The notes beneath the pieces were generated by a model. The model had not been told where the DNA came from. It made no database searches and saw only the letters and a program-made list of their open reading frames with translations. Position numbers and translations under genes: made by a program. Of a DNA stretch of 64,000 bases, positions 41,034 to 49,551 are shown in pieces. Positions within the stretch are counted from its first letter, which is position 1; each line of letters begins with the position of its first letter. The DNA is from Streptomyces capillispiralis (GTDB lineage Bacteria; Actinomycetota; Actinomycetes; Streptomycetales; Streptomycetaceae). The DNA lies in contig NZ_VIWV01000001.1 of assembly GCF_007829875.1 (NCBI RefSeq), forward strand, positions 1,240,001 through 1,304,000, written 5' to 3'.

Positions 41034-41432
41034 ATGAGCGACCTGACCCGCATCCCCGCTCCCGACGGCGTGGCCCCGGCGGCCCAGTACACCCATGTGG
41101 TGACGGGCACGGGCCGGCTCGTCGCCGTCTCCGGACAGCTCCCGCTCGACGAGGACGGCGGGCTCGTCGGCGAGGGCGACGCCGGAGCCCAGGCCCGGCA
41201 GGTGTTCGAGAACCTGCGCCGCTGCCTGGCCGCCGCCGGCGCCACCTTCGACGACGTCGTGAAGCTCACCTACTTCGTCACGGACATGGCGCACCTGCCG
41301 GCCGTCCGCGCGGCCCGCGCCGCGCACATACCCGACGACCGGCTGCCGGCGGCGTCCGCGGTCCGGGTCGCGGGCCTGGTCCGCCCGGAGTTCCTGATGG
41401 AGATCGAGGCGCTCGCGGTGGTGGACGCGTGA
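41034..41432 (+). CDS. Rid (YjgF/YER057c/UK114) family protein without the catalytic Arg
   Basis: 132 residues. TGTGRLVAVSGQLPLDEDGG, LRRCLAAAGATFDDVVKLTY, FVTDMAHLPAVRAARAAHIP and EFLMEIEALAVVD follow the Rid trimer fold. RidA enzymes release ammonia from reactive enamines using an Arg in a PARSAV-type motif; here that site reads LPAASAVRV, so Arg is Ala, while the later Glu is kept. The protein probably belongs to a Rid subgroup without this imine deaminase activity. A CATCAT -10-like element 6 bases upstream suggests another leaderless gene. The GNAT gene overlaps its end. Confidence 0.88.
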   Translation: MSDLTRIPAPDGVAPAAQYTHVVTGTGRLVAVSGQLPLDEDGGLVGEGDAGAQARQVFENLRRCLAAAGATFDDVVKLTYFVTDMAHLPAVRAARAAHIPDDRLPAASAVRVAGLVRPEFLMEIEALAVVDA

Positions 41433-41956
41433 CCGGTCCGGTGCTGCGGCCCATGACCGCGGACGACTGCGAGCGCGTCGCCGAGATCCGGATCGGGGGC
41501 TGGCAGCACGCCTACCGGGGGCTGGTCCCGCAGCCGTACCTCGACGGGCTCGACGTGGCGGAGGACGCCGCGCGGCACCGCGAGCGCCTGCTGCGCGGCG
41601 ACGGCGGCGTGGTGAACCTGGTCGCCGAGACGGGCGGCGGCGAGGTCGCCGGGTGGGCCGCGTTCGGCCCGTACCGGGACGGCGACCGGCGCACCGGGGA
41701 CGCCGAGTTGTACGCCCTGTACCTGCGCCCCGAGCACATCGGCCGGGGCGTGGGGCGGGCGCTGCTCACCGAGGCGGCGCGCCGCTGCGCCGCCGCCGGC
41801 CACCGGCGCATGTACCTGTGGGTCCTCCAGGGCAACGCCCCCGCCCGCCGTTTCTACGAGCGGGCGGGCTTCCGCGCGGACGGCGCCGTGGAGACCTTCG
41901 CGGTGGGCGGGGACGAGGTGCCCGAGGTGCGGTACGTGAAGGAGCTCGCCGGCTGA
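41429..41956 (+). CDS. GNAT N-acetyltransferase
   Basis: 175 residues from a GTG overlapping the Rid gene by 4 bases. LRPMTADDCERVAEIRIGGW starts the fold; AELYALYLRPEHIGRGVGRA (acetyl-CoA loop RGVGRALL), AARRCAAAGHRRMYLWVLQG and NAPARRFYERAGFRADGAVE complete it. The acceptor is unknown. Coupling to the Rid protein suggests a common job in metabolite damage control, which is inference. Confidence 0.9.
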   Translation: MTGPVLRPMTADDCERVAEIRIGGWQHAYRGLVPQPYLDGLDVAEDAARHRERLLRGDGGVVNLVAETGGGEVAGWAAFGPYRDGDRRTGDAELYALYLRPEHIGRGVGRALLTEAARRCAAAGHRRMYLWVLQGNAPARRFYERAGFRADGAVETFAVGGDEVPEVRYVKELAG

Positions 41957-41960
41957 CGGG

Positions 41961-42566
41961 CTACCGCTGCCCGGGGACGCGCCGCCCGGAGCCCCGCTGC
42001 CGGGGGATGCGGGACAGTGCGCGCACCGCCGCCTCGGCGAGCGCGGGGTGGGCGAGGGCATCGGTCAGCACGGGTTCGGCGCGCGCGTCGCCGAGTTCGC
42101 CCAGCCCCTCCACGCAGGCGAGGGCGACCTTGCGGTACGGATCGTGGGGGCTCAGCCGGCGTCGCAGCGTGGTGATCAGGGCGGGGACGGCCTCGGGGGC
42201 GCGCAGCGCGGTCAGCAGGCGGACCGGGTGCAGGGCGTAGGCGACGCGGAGTTCGTTGGTGGCGAGGGCGGCGGCCGCGCGGGCGGTGCGCGGGTCGCCG
42301 AGACGGGCGAGGGCGTGCGCGGCGGAGGCGCAGCGCGGGGGGTCCCGGTGGTTGAGGAGGAGCACCAGGGCCTCGAAGGCCCGCCGGTCCCCCGCCAGTC
42401 CCAGCCGGAACGCGGCCAGTTCGCGGGCCCACAGCGGTTGTCCGGGTTCGGTGAGGACGGCGGCCAGGGTGTCGGGGTCCCGCGCGGCCAGGAGACGGTC
42501 GTACGCCGCCGATCCTCCGGACTCCGTCCGTAAGCGCTCCGTGAGCGTTCGCAACTCTTCGTCCAT
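41961..42566 (-). CDS. HEAT-repeat protein
   Basis: 201 residues, nearly all helical repeats: LWARELAAFRLGLAGDRRAF, PRCASAAHALARLGDPRTAR, VRLLTALRAPEAVPALITTL, KVALACVEGLGELGDARAEP and LAEAAVRALSRIP. These are PBS-lyase/HEAT-type repeats that bind proteins or RNA. A basic, Pro-rich end (RQRGSGRRVPGQR) may touch nucleic acid. It looks leaderless and is convergent with the acetyltransferase gene. Confidence 0.82.
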   Translation of the reverse strand: MDEELRTLTERLRTESGGSAAYDRLLAARDPDTLAAVLTEPGQPLWARELAAFRLGLAGDRRAFEALVLLLNHRDPPRCASAAHALARLGDPRTARAAAALATNELRVAYALHPVRLLTALRAPEAVPALITTLRRRLSPHDPYRKVALACVEGLGELGDARAEPVLTDALAHPALAEAAVRALSRIPRQRGSGRRVPGQR

Positions 42567-42970
42567 GTCCCCGAGACTAGGCGCGCGGTGGGCCGCTCGG
42601 GACGTACATCACAAACCCGGGGGCTGGCGCGCTCGTTACCCGCGAGTTAAGCTCAGACGAGCGAGTTACCCCTCGTGTACCTCCTCACAGCGGTCTGGTG
42701 ACGCGGCCGCCGTGAGTCGCGGTCGGTTCGGTGCCCTGTGCACCGCAGTACGGCTCGGCCCCGGGACAGGGCCGGTCGGATCCGCCGTCGTCGTGGGCGT
42801 GTGCGCGCCCTCCCCGCCCGGGCCTTGCCCGTCGGCCGGGGATCCGCCGACGGCCCGGGCGTGTGCGCTCGCAGCCCGGACCACACCCGCCATCCCGCAC
42901 GCACCCGGTGCGCCCCCGAGGCGCACCCGGGCGTGTTTTCCGTCGTCACCCTCATTCCTGGAGTCCCTCG
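42567..42970. other. 404-base divergent intergenic region
   Basis: This region lies between the HEAT gene (leftward) and the tandem dehydrogenase (rightward). It holds the HEAT gene -10, and two GCGAGTTA copies (42642-42649, 42661-42668) 19 bases apart, about two helix turns, with a partly inverted CGTTACC on the left. These could be sites for the nearby TetR regulator. I see no further gene. Confidence 0.5.
42574..42579 (-). promoter_or_regulatory. -10 element TAGTCT for a leaderless HEAT gene
   Basis: On the minus strand TAGTCT is 7 bases from the ATG at 42566. Confidence 0.45.
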
Positions 42971-44776
42971 ATGGCCACTCCCCTGTCCCACCCCTCCCTG
43001 CCCCCGCTCCGGACCGTCGCCGTGGTCGGCCTCGGCACGATGGGCACCGGCATCACCGAGGTCCTGGCCGCCGCCGGCCGCGACGTGGTCGGCGTCGACA
43101 TCAGCGAGGCCCAGGCCGCGCGGTGCGTCGCCGCCCTGGAGTCCTCGACCGCCCGCGCCGTGGAGCGCGGCCGGCTGACCGAGCGGCAGCGCACGGACCT
43201 CCTGGCCCGCGTCACCACCTCCACCGACCTCACGGCCGCGGCCGGCGCCGACCTGGTGATCGAGGTGGCGCCGGAGTCGTACGAGATCAAGCAGCAGATC
43301 CTGGCCGCACTGGACCGGATCGTGCGACCGGAGACCGTCCTGGCGACCGGCACCAACGCGCTGTCCGTGACCCGTCTCGCGGCCGGCTCGGCCCGACCCG
43401 AGCGGGTGCTGGGCATGCACTTCTTCAACCCCGCGCCGGCCATGAAGCTGGTCGAGATCGTCTCCAGCGTGCTGACCGCCCCCGCGGCCGTCGCCGCCGT
43501 CACCGACCTCGCCCTGGACCTGGGCAAGGAGCCGGTCGCGGTCGGCGACCGGCCCGGATTCGTCGCCGACGGCCTGCTGTTCGGCTACCTCAACCAGGCC
43601 GCCGCGATGTACGAGGCCAACTACGCCTCCCGGGAGGACATCGACGCCGCGATGCGCCTGGGCTGCGGGCTGCCCATGGGCCCGCTGGCGCTGCTCGACC
43701 TGATCGGCGTCGACACCGCGCGCACGGTCCTGGAGGCCATGTACGCCGAGTCCGGTGACCGGCTGCACGCCCCGGCGCCGGTCCTCCGGCAGCTCAGCGA
43801 GGCGGGCCTGACGGGCCGCAAGGCCGGGCGCGGTTTCTACACGTACGAGGCGCCGGGGAGCGGGACCGTGGTGCGGGACGCGCTGACCCCGCCGGAGGGC
43901 GCCTCCCCCGCCGCGGGCCGTCCGGTGCGCTCGGTGGGTGTCGCGGGCTCCGGCACCATGGCCTCCGGGATCGCCGAGGTGTTCGCCAAGGCGGGCTACG
44001 AGGTGGTCCTGGCCGCCCGCAGCGAGGAGAAGGCGCGGGCGGCCAAGGGGCGGATCGGGAAGTCGCTCGCGCGCTCGGTCGACAAGGGCCGGATGACCGC
44101 CGAAGTCGCCGCCGGGGCCCTGGAGCGGGTCCGCCCGACGGGCACCTACGACGACTTCGCCGACGTCGACCTGGCGGTCGAGGCGGTCGCCGAGGACCTG
44201 GAGGTCAAGCGGCAGCTGTTCGCGACACTGGACAAGGTGTGCAGGCCGGGCGCGGTGCTCGCCACCACCACGTCGTCCCTCCCGGTCGTCGCCTGCGCCC
44301 GCGCCACCTCGCGCCCGCAGGACGTGATCGGCATGCACTTCTTCAACCCCGCGCCGGCCATGAAGCTGGTCGAGGTGGTGCGCACGGTGCTGACCGCGGA
44401 CGACGTGCACGCCACCGTGCGGGAGGTCTGCGGCACGATCCGCAAGCACGCCGTGGACTGCGGCGACCGGGCCGGGTTCATCGTGAACGCGCTGCTGTTC
44501 CCGTACCTCAACAACGCGATCAAGATGGTGCAGGAGCACTACGCCTCCCTCGACGACATCGACGCGGCGATGAGGCTGGGCGGCGGCTACCCGATGGGCC
44601 CCTTCGAGCTGCTGGACGTCGTCGGGCTGGACGTCTCGCTGGCGATCGAGAAGGTGCTGCACCGCGAGTTCCGCGACCCGGGGCTCGCCCCGGCGCCGCT
44701 GCTGGAGCACCTGGTGGCCGCGGGCTGCCTCGGCCGCAAGACCGGCCGAGGCTTCCGCGAATATGCCAAGCGCTGA
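42971..44776 (+). CDS. tandem-duplicated 3-hydroxyacyl-CoA dehydrogenase (two complete modules)
   Basis: 601 residues from ATG 42971 (GGAG eight bases upstream). Each half is a full NAD-Rossmann plus C-terminal domain dehydrogenase. Half 1 (~15-295) has VAVVGLGTMGTGITEVLAAA, HFFNPAPAMKLVEIVSSVLT and GLTGRKAGRGFYTYE. Half 2 (~320-601) has SVGVAGSGTMASGIAEVFAK, the same MHFFNPAPAMKLVEVV and GCLGRKTGRGFREY. It should reduce acetoacetyl-CoA or oxidise 3-hydroxybutyryl-CoA, feeding crotonyl-CoA to the ethylmalonyl-CoA operon downstream. Single-module enzymes have ~285 residues, so this is an internal duplication. A hairpin follows. Confidence 0.93.
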   Translation: MATPLSHPSLPPLRTVAVVGLGTMGTGITEVLAAAGRDVVGVDISEAQAARCVAALESSTARAVERGRLTERQRTDLLARVTTSTDLTAAAGADLVIEVAPESYEIKQQILAALDRIVRPETVLATGTNALSVTRLAAGSARPERVLGMHFFNPAPAMKLVEIVSSVLTAPAAVAAVTDLALDLGKEPVAVGDRPGFVADGLLFGYLNQAAAMYEANYASREDIDAAMRLGCGLPMGPLALLDLIGVDTARTVLEAMYAESGDRLHAPAPVLRQLSEAGLTGRKAGRGFYTYEAPGSGTVVRDALTPPEGASPAAGRPVRSVGVAGSGTMASGIAEVFAKAGYEVVLAARSEEKARAAKGRIGKSLARSVDKGRMTAEVAAGALERVRPTGTYDDFADVDLAVEAVAEDLEVKRQLFATLDKVCRPGAVLATTTSSLPVVACARATSRPQDVIGMHFFNPAPAMKLVEVVRTVLTADDVHATVREVCGTIRKHAVDCGDRAGFIVNALLFPYLNNAIKMVQEHYASLDDIDAAMRLGGGYPMGPFELLDVVGLDVSLAIEKVLHREFRDPGLAPAPLLEHLVAAGCLGRKTGRGFREYAKR

Positions 44777-44865
44777 GCGGCCTCCCGGCGACCGGTTGCG
44801 GGGCGGCACGGAGTGGGGCGGGCTGCTGGACCCCGACCGGTTCCCGCCACCCGCCCCCGGTGCCC

Positions 44866-44892
44866 CTCCCCCGCCCGCCGAGGGCGGGGGAG
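44866..44892 (+). terminator. 11-bp hairpin after the dehydrogenase
   Basis: CTCCCCCGCCC pairs with GGGCGGGGGAG over a 5-base loop, about 90 bases past the stop and before tetR. Confidence 0.55.
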
Positions 44893-44927
44893 CCCCCGGT
44901 CACGCGCACCGAGCTGCGCACATGCAG

Positions 44928-44933
44928 TACGTT
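44928..44933 (+). promoter_or_regulatory. -10 element TACGTT for a leaderless TetR gene
   Basis: TACGTT ends 6 bases before the ATG at 44940. The same TACGTT is the -10 of the ccr promoter, so both may be read by the main sigma factor. Confidence 0.5.
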
Positions 44934-44939
44934 CAGGGC

Positions 44940-45752
44940 ATGTCCCAGCCCGCCAAGTCCGTACGTACACCCGCCACGACCGAGCCGCCGGAGAGTGCCG
45001 CAGGCTCCCGCGCCGCCGCCCAGCGGCTGAAGATGCGCCGGGAACTGGCGGCCGCCGCGATGGAGCTGTTCGCGACCAAGGGGTACGAGGCGACCACCGT
45101 CGACGAGATCGCGGCCGCCGCCGGGGTGGCCCGCCGCACCTTCTTCCGCCACTTCCGTTCCAAGGAGGAGGCGATCTTCCCCGACCACGACGACACCCTG
45201 GTCCGCGCGGAGGCGGTGCTCAACGCCGCGCCCGCGCACGAGCATCCGCTCGACACGGTGTGCCGTGGCATCAAGGAGGTCATGAAGATGTACGCGGCGC
45301 GGCCGGAGATCTCGGTCGCCCGCTACAAGCTGACGCGCGAGGTGCCCACCCTGCGCGAGGCGGAGATCGCGTCGGTGGCCCGCTACGAGCGCCTGTTCAC
45401 CCGCTACCTCCTCGGCCACTTCGACGAGCACGCGCACGACGACGACGCCAACGACGACCCGCTGCTGGCGGAGGTCGCCGCGTCCGCCGTGGTCACCGCC
45501 CACAACCACGTGCTGCGGCGCTGGCTCAGGGCCGGCGGCCAGGGCGACGTGGAGGCACAGCTCGACCACGCCTTCGCGATCGTCCGCAAGACCTTCGGCA
45601 CCGGGATCATGGCGGGCCGGCGCACCGCGCCGCCGCAGCCCCCCGCGGCGACGGTGTCCCCGCACGGCGAGGTGCTGGTGACGGTCGCCCGCACCGACGC
45701 CCCGCTGGACGAGGTGATGCGGACCATCGAGCAGGCGCTCAAGGAGCGCTGA
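44940..45752 (+). CDS. TetR family transcriptional regulator
   Basis: 270 residues from ATG 44940 (MSQPAKSVRTPATTEPPESA). The DNA-binding helix-turn-helix is RRELAAAAMELFATKGYEAT, TVDEIAAAAGVARRTFFRHF, RSKEEAIF. The ligand domain is ~180 residues and is unusual in length at the C-terminus (AAPPQP and HGEVLVTVARTDAPLDEVMR). It lies between the hydroxyacyl-CoA dehydrogenase and ccr, on the same strand, so acyl-CoA is a likely signal and the ccr promoter a likely target, though this is inference from position. A terminator separates it from ccr. Confidence 0.9.
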   Translation: MSQPAKSVRTPATTEPPESAAGSRAAAQRLKMRRELAAAAMELFATKGYEATTVDEIAAAAGVARRTFFRHFRSKEEAIFPDHDDTLVRAEAVLNAAPAHEHPLDTVCRGIKEVMKMYAARPEISVARYKLTREVPTLREAEIASVARYERLFTRYLLGHFDEHAHDDDANDDPLLAEVAASAVVTAHNHVLRRWLRAGGQGDVEAQLDHAFAIVRKTFGTGIMAGRRTAPPQPPAATVSPHGEVLVTVARTDAPLDEVMRTIEQALKER

Positions 45753-45806
45753 GCGGGTCCGCACCCGGGCCGGCAGGCCCGTCCGCCCCCGACGACCGCT
45801 GTGACG

Positions 45807-45834
45807 ACGGCCACCCCACCGGGTGGCCGTTTTG
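45807..45834 (+). terminator. intrinsic terminator after tetR
   Basis: ACGGCCACCC and GGGTGGCCGT form a perfect 10-bp stem with a CACC loop, followed by TTTT. Confidence 0.85.
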
Positions 45835-45941
45835 CCATGTCAGGGGCGCTTTTCGCACCGCTTTCCGAGGCCGTTCGATCGATCATCGCTCATCTGATGC
45901 GTAAAGATTTCACCTGAGCCCAACTTCTGGCACGCAGTGCC

Positions 45942-45970
45942 TTGCCGTGTGACACGGCGTGCCATACGTT
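45942..45970 (+). promoter_or_regulatory. ccr promoter (TTGCCG-N17-TACGTT)
   Basis: A -35 TTGCCG, a 17-base spacer and -10 TACGTT give a principal-sigma promoter. It places the start of transcription near 45977, with a leader of ~185 bases before the ccr GTG. Confidence 0.6.
45944..45958. promoter_or_regulatory. operator-like inverted repeat GCCGTG-TGA-CACGGC
   Basis: Perfect 6-bp arms lie between the -35 and -10 of ccr, so binding would block polymerase. A second pair of outer arms, GGCACGC (45929-45935) and GCGTGCC (45957-45963), nests around it. Confidence 0.6.
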
Positions 45971-46162
45971 GAAGGTGTCCGGGCTGTCCCGGCGGGCTCA
46001 CCGGCCCGTACGTCCCGGACGCCTGCGTCACAGGCACCCTCCCGCGCCACCACGCGCTGCCGAAGCTCCACCGCCGAACCGACGGCACCCCCAACCCTCA
46101 GCAGCACACCGACGTAACCCTCAGCGCCCTCCCTCGGGGCGCTCATCGCCGGAGGCAACACC

Positions 46163-47506
46163 GTGACCGTGAAGGACATCCTGGACGCGATCCAGTCGGC
46201 CGACGCCACGTCGGAGGACTTCGCCGCCCTGCCGCTCCCCGAGTCGTACCGCGCGATCACCGTGCACAAGGACGAGACGGAGATGTTCGCGGGCCTCGAG
46301 ACCCGCGACAAGGACCCCCGCAAGTCGATCCACCTCGACGACGTGCCGCTGCCCGAACTGGGCCCCGGCGAGGCCCTGGTGGCCGTCATGGCCTCCTCGG
46401 TCAACTACAACTCGGTGTGGACCTCGATCTTCGAGCCGCTGTCGACGTTCGGCTTCCTGGAGCGCTACGGCCGCACCAACGAGCTGGCCAAACGCCACGA
46501 CCTGCCGTACCACATCATCGGCTCCGACCTCGCGGGCGTCGTGCTGCGCACCGGCCCCGGCGTCAACGCCTGGCGGCCCGGTGACGAGGTGGTCGCCCAC
46601 TGCCTGTCCGTGGAGCTGGAGTCGAGCGACGGGCACAACGACACGATGCTCGACCCGGAGCAGCGCATCTGGGGCTTCGAGACCAACTTCGGCGGACTCG
46701 CCGAGATCGCGCTCGTGAAGTCCAACCAGCTGATGCCGAAGCCGGACCACCTGAGCTGGGAGGAGGCCGCCGCGCCGGGCCTGGTCAACTCCACCGCCTA
46801 CCGGCAGCTGGTCTCCCGCAACGGCGCCGGCATGAAGCAGGGCGACAACGTGCTCATCTGGGGCGCGAGCGGCGGACTCGGCTCCTACGCCACCCAGTTC
46901 GCGCTGGCCGGCGGCGCCAACCCGATCTGCGTCGTCTCCTCGCCGCAGAAGGCGGAGATCTGCCGGTCCATGGGCGCCGAGGCGATCATCGACCGCAACG
47001 CCGAGGGCTACAGGTTCTGGAAGGACGAGAACACCCAGGACCCCAAGGAGTGGAAGCGCTTCGGCAAGCGCATCCGCGAACTCACCGGCGGCGAGGACAT
47101 CGACATCGTCTTCGAGCACCCGGGCCGCGAGACCTTCGGCGCGAGCGTCTTCGTCACCCGCAAGGGCGGCACCATCACCACCTGCGCCTCCACCTCGGGC
47201 TACATGCACGAGTACGACAACCGGTACCTGTGGATGTCCCTGAAGCGCATCATCGGCTCGCACTTCGCCAACTACCGCGAGGCCTGGGAGGCCAACCGGC
47301 TGATCGCCAAGGGCAGGATCCACCCGACGCTGTCCAAGGTGTACGCCCTGGAGGACACCGGCCAGGCCGCCTACGACGTCCACCGCAACCTGCACCAGGG
47401 CAAGGTCGGCGTGCTCTGCCTGGCGCCCGAGGAGGGACTCGGCGTGCGCGACCACGAGAAGCGCGCACAGCACATCGACGCCATCAACCGCTTCCGGAAC
47501 ATCTGA
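46163..47506 (+). CDS. ccr: crotonyl-CoA carboxylase/reductase
   Basis: 447 residues from GTG 46163 with GGAGG nearby. It is a medium-chain dehydrogenase/reductase without zinc: SSVNYNSVWTSIFEPLSTFG, YHIIGSDLAGVVLRTGPGVN, SWEEAAAPGLVNSTAYRQLV, VLIWGASGGLGSYATQFALA (NADPH) and HPGRETFGASVFVTRKGGTI. The length, the long N-terminal extension and these motifs are specific for Ccr, which reductively carboxylates crotonyl-CoA to ethylmalonyl-CoA using NADPH and CO2. It starts the ethylmalonyl-CoA operon and supplies ethylmalonyl-CoA as polyketide extender unit. The next gene follows at 17 bases. Confidence 0.97.
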   Translation: MTVKDILDAIQSADATSEDFAALPLPESYRAITVHKDETEMFAGLETRDKDPRKSIHLDDVPLPELGPGEALVAVMASSVNYNSVWTSIFEPLSTFGFLERYGRTNELAKRHDLPYHIIGSDLAGVVLRTGPGVNAWRPGDEVVAHCLSVELESSDGHNDTMLDPEQRIWGFETNFGGLAEIALVKSNQLMPKPDHLSWEEAAAPGLVNSTAYRQLVSRNGAGMKQGDNVLIWGASGGLGSYATQFALAGGANPICVVSSPQKAEICRSMGAEAIIDRNAEGYRFWKDENTQDPKEWKRFGKRIRELTGGEDIDIVFEHPGRETFGASVFVTRKGGTITTCASTSGYMHEYDNRYLWMSLKRIIGSHFANYREAWEANRLIAKGRIHPTLSKVYALEDTGQAAYDVHRNLHQGKVGVLCLAPEEGLGVRDHEKRAQHIDAINRFRNI

Positions 47507-47523
47507 GGACACCGAGGTCATCG

Positions 47524-49551
47524 ATGACTGAGCGTCAGAAGGACCGGCCGTGGCTGATGCGCACGTACGCCGGTCACTCCACGGCCGAGGCGTCCAACGA
47601 GCTGTACCGGCGCAACCTCGCCAAGGGCCAGACCGGTCTGTCGGTCGCGTTCGACCTGCCGACGCAGACCGGCTACGACCCCGACCACGTCCTCGCCCGC
47701 GGCGAGGTCGGCCGGGTCGGCGTGCCCGTCTCGCACCTCGGTGACATGCGCCGGCTGTTCCAGGACATCCCCCTGGAGCGGATGAACACCTCGATGACGA
47801 TCAACGCCACCGCCATGTGGCTGCTGGCGCTCTACCAGGTCGTCGCCGAGGAGCAGGGCGCGGACCTCACCCGGCTCCAGGGCACGACCCAGAACGACAT
47901 CGTGAAGGAGTACCTGTCCCGGGGCACCCATGTGTTCCCGCCGGGGCCGTCGCTCCGCCTCACCACGGACATGATCGCGTACACGGTCTCCCACCTGCCG
48001 AAGTGGAACCCGATCAACATCTGCAGCTACCACTTGCAGGAGGCCGGGGCCACGCCGGTGCAGGAGATCGCGTACGCGATGTCCACCGCCATCGCCGTGC
48101 TCGACGCGGTGCGCGACAGCGGCCAGGTGCCGCGGGAGCGCATGGGCGACGTGGTCGGCCGCATCTCCTTCTTCGTGAACGCGGGCGTCCGCTTCGTCGA
48201 GGAGATGTGCAAGATGCGCGCCTTCGGCCGCATCTGGGACCAGGTCACCCGCGAGCGGTACGGCATCGAGGACCCCAGGCACCGCCGCTTCCGCTACGGG
48301 GTCCAGGTCAACTCCCTGGGGCTGACCGAGGCGCAGCCGGAGAACAACGTCCAGCGGATCGTGCTGGAGATGCTGGCCGTCACCCTCTCCAAGGACGCCC
48401 GCGCGCGGGCCGTGCAGCTCCCGGCCTGGAACGAGGCCCTGGGCCTGCCCCGCCCCTGGGACCAGCAGTGGTCGCTGCGCATCCAGCAGGTGCTGGCGTA
48501 CGAGAGCGACCTGCTGGAGTACGACGACATCTTCGAGGGCTCGAAGGTGATCGAGGCGAAGGTGGAGCAGCTGGTCGCGGACTCGTTCGCGGAGATGGAG
48601 CGGATCCAGGAGATGGGCGGCGCGATGGCGGCCGTCGAGTCCGGCTACCTCAAGTCCCAACTCGTCGCCTCGCACGCCGAGCGCCGGGCCCGGATCGAGT
48701 CGGGCGAGGAGAAGATCATCGGTGTCAACGCCTTCGAGGGCACCGAGCCGAACCCGCTGACCGCCGACCTGGACACCGCGATCCACACCGTGGACCCGGC
48801 GGTCGAGGCCCGTGTCGTCGCCTCGCTGCGGCACTGGCGCGACACCCGCTACCAGCCGCCCTTCAACCACCCGCGTCCCTGCAAGGCGCTGGAGAAACTG
48901 AAGGAGGCCGCGCGCGGCACCGCCAACCTCATGGAGGCCACGCTGGAGTGCGCCCGCGCCGGCGTCACGACCGGCGAATGGGCCGGGGCGCTGCGCGAGG
49001 TGTTCGGCGAGTTCCGGGCGCCGACCGGTGTCTCCTCCGCCCCGGTGGCGGTGGCCGCCGGGGAGGGCTCGGCGCTGTCGGAGGTGCGCCACAGGGTGGA
49101 GCTGACCGCCCGTGACCTCGGTGTCGGCAAGCTGCGCTTCCTGGTCGGCAAGCCGGGCCTGGACGGGCACTCCAACGGCGCCGAGCAGATCGCCGTGCGG
49201 GCCCGCGACGCCGGGTTCGAGGTGGTCTACCAGGGCATCCGGCTCACACCCGAGCAGATCGTGGACGCGGCCCTCGCGGAGGACGTGCACGCGGTGGGCC
49301 TGTCCATCCTCTCCGGCTCGCACGCCCAGCTCGTCCCGGACGTGCTGGAGCGCCTCCGTGTGGCCGGTGCCACAGATATACCGGTGATCGCTGGTGGCAT
49401 CATCCCGAACGGTGACGCCGAGGAACTGCGGGCGGCCGGAGTGGCCGCGGTCTTCACCCCGAAGGACTTCGACATCACCGGGATCATCGGCCGCATCGTC
49501 GACGAGATCCGCAACGCCAACAAGCTCGACCCCCTGGAGGTCCCCGCATGA
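47524..49551 (+). CDS. ecm: ethylmalonyl-CoA mutase (MeaA-type, cobalamin-dependent)
   Basis: 675 residues. The TIM-barrel catalytic part begins RPWLMRTYAGHSTAEASNEL and shows LSVAFDLPTQTGYDPDHVLA, GTTQNDIVKEYLSRGTHVFP and RISFFVNAGVRFVEEMCKMR. The C-terminal ~135 residues bind vitamin B12: LVGKPGLDGHSNGAEQIAVR has the DxHxxG cobalt-ligand motif, then VGLSILSGSHAQLVPDVLER and PVIAGGIIPNGDAEELRAAG. It rearranges (2R)-ethylmalonyl-CoA to (2S)-methylsuccinyl-CoA. The single-chain layout separates it from the two-subunit methylmalonyl-CoA mutase. It overlaps the lyase by 4 bases. Confidence 0.95.
   Translation: MTERQKDRPWLMRTYAGHSTAEASNELYRRNLAKGQTGLSVAFDLPTQTGYDPDHVLARGEVGRVGVPVSHLGDMRRLFQDIPLERMNTSMTINATAMWLLALYQVVAEEQGADLTRLQGTTQNDIVKEYLSRGTHVFPPGPSLRLTTDMIAYTVSHLPKWNPINICSYHLQEAGATPVQEIAYAMSTAIAVLDAVRDSGQVPRERMGDVVGRISFFVNAGVRFVEEMCKMRAFGRIWDQVTRERYGIEDPRHRRFRYGVQVNSLGLTEAQPENNVQRIVLEMLAVTLSKDARARAVQLPAWNEALGLPRPWDQQWSLRIQQVLAYESDLLEYDDIFEGSKVIEAKVEQLVADSFAEMERIQEMGGAMAAVESGYLKSQLVASHAERRARIESGEEKIIGVNAFEGTEPNPLTADLDTAIHTVDPAVEARVVASLRHWRDTRYQPPFNHPRPCKALEKLKEAARGTANLMEATLECARAGVTTGEWAGALREVFGEFRAPTGVSSAPVAVAAGEGSALSEVRHRVELTARDLGVGKLRFLVGKPGLDGHSNGAEQIAVRARDAGFEVVYQGIRLTPEQIVDAALAEDVHAVGLSILSGSHAQLVPDVLERLRVAGATDIPVIAGGIIPNGDAEELRAAGVAAVFTPKDFDITGIIGRIVDEIRNANKLDPLEVPA

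Larger units (their letters stand above)
45753..46162 (+). other. 410-base region before ccr with terminator, promoter and operator
   Basis: The first part holds the tetR terminator. The middle part has lower G+C than the genes (45840-45930), the ccr promoter at 45942-45970 follows, and the rest (45971-46162) is an untranslated leader of about 185 bases without a recognised RNA element. No small gene with a ribosome site was found. Confidence 0.6.
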
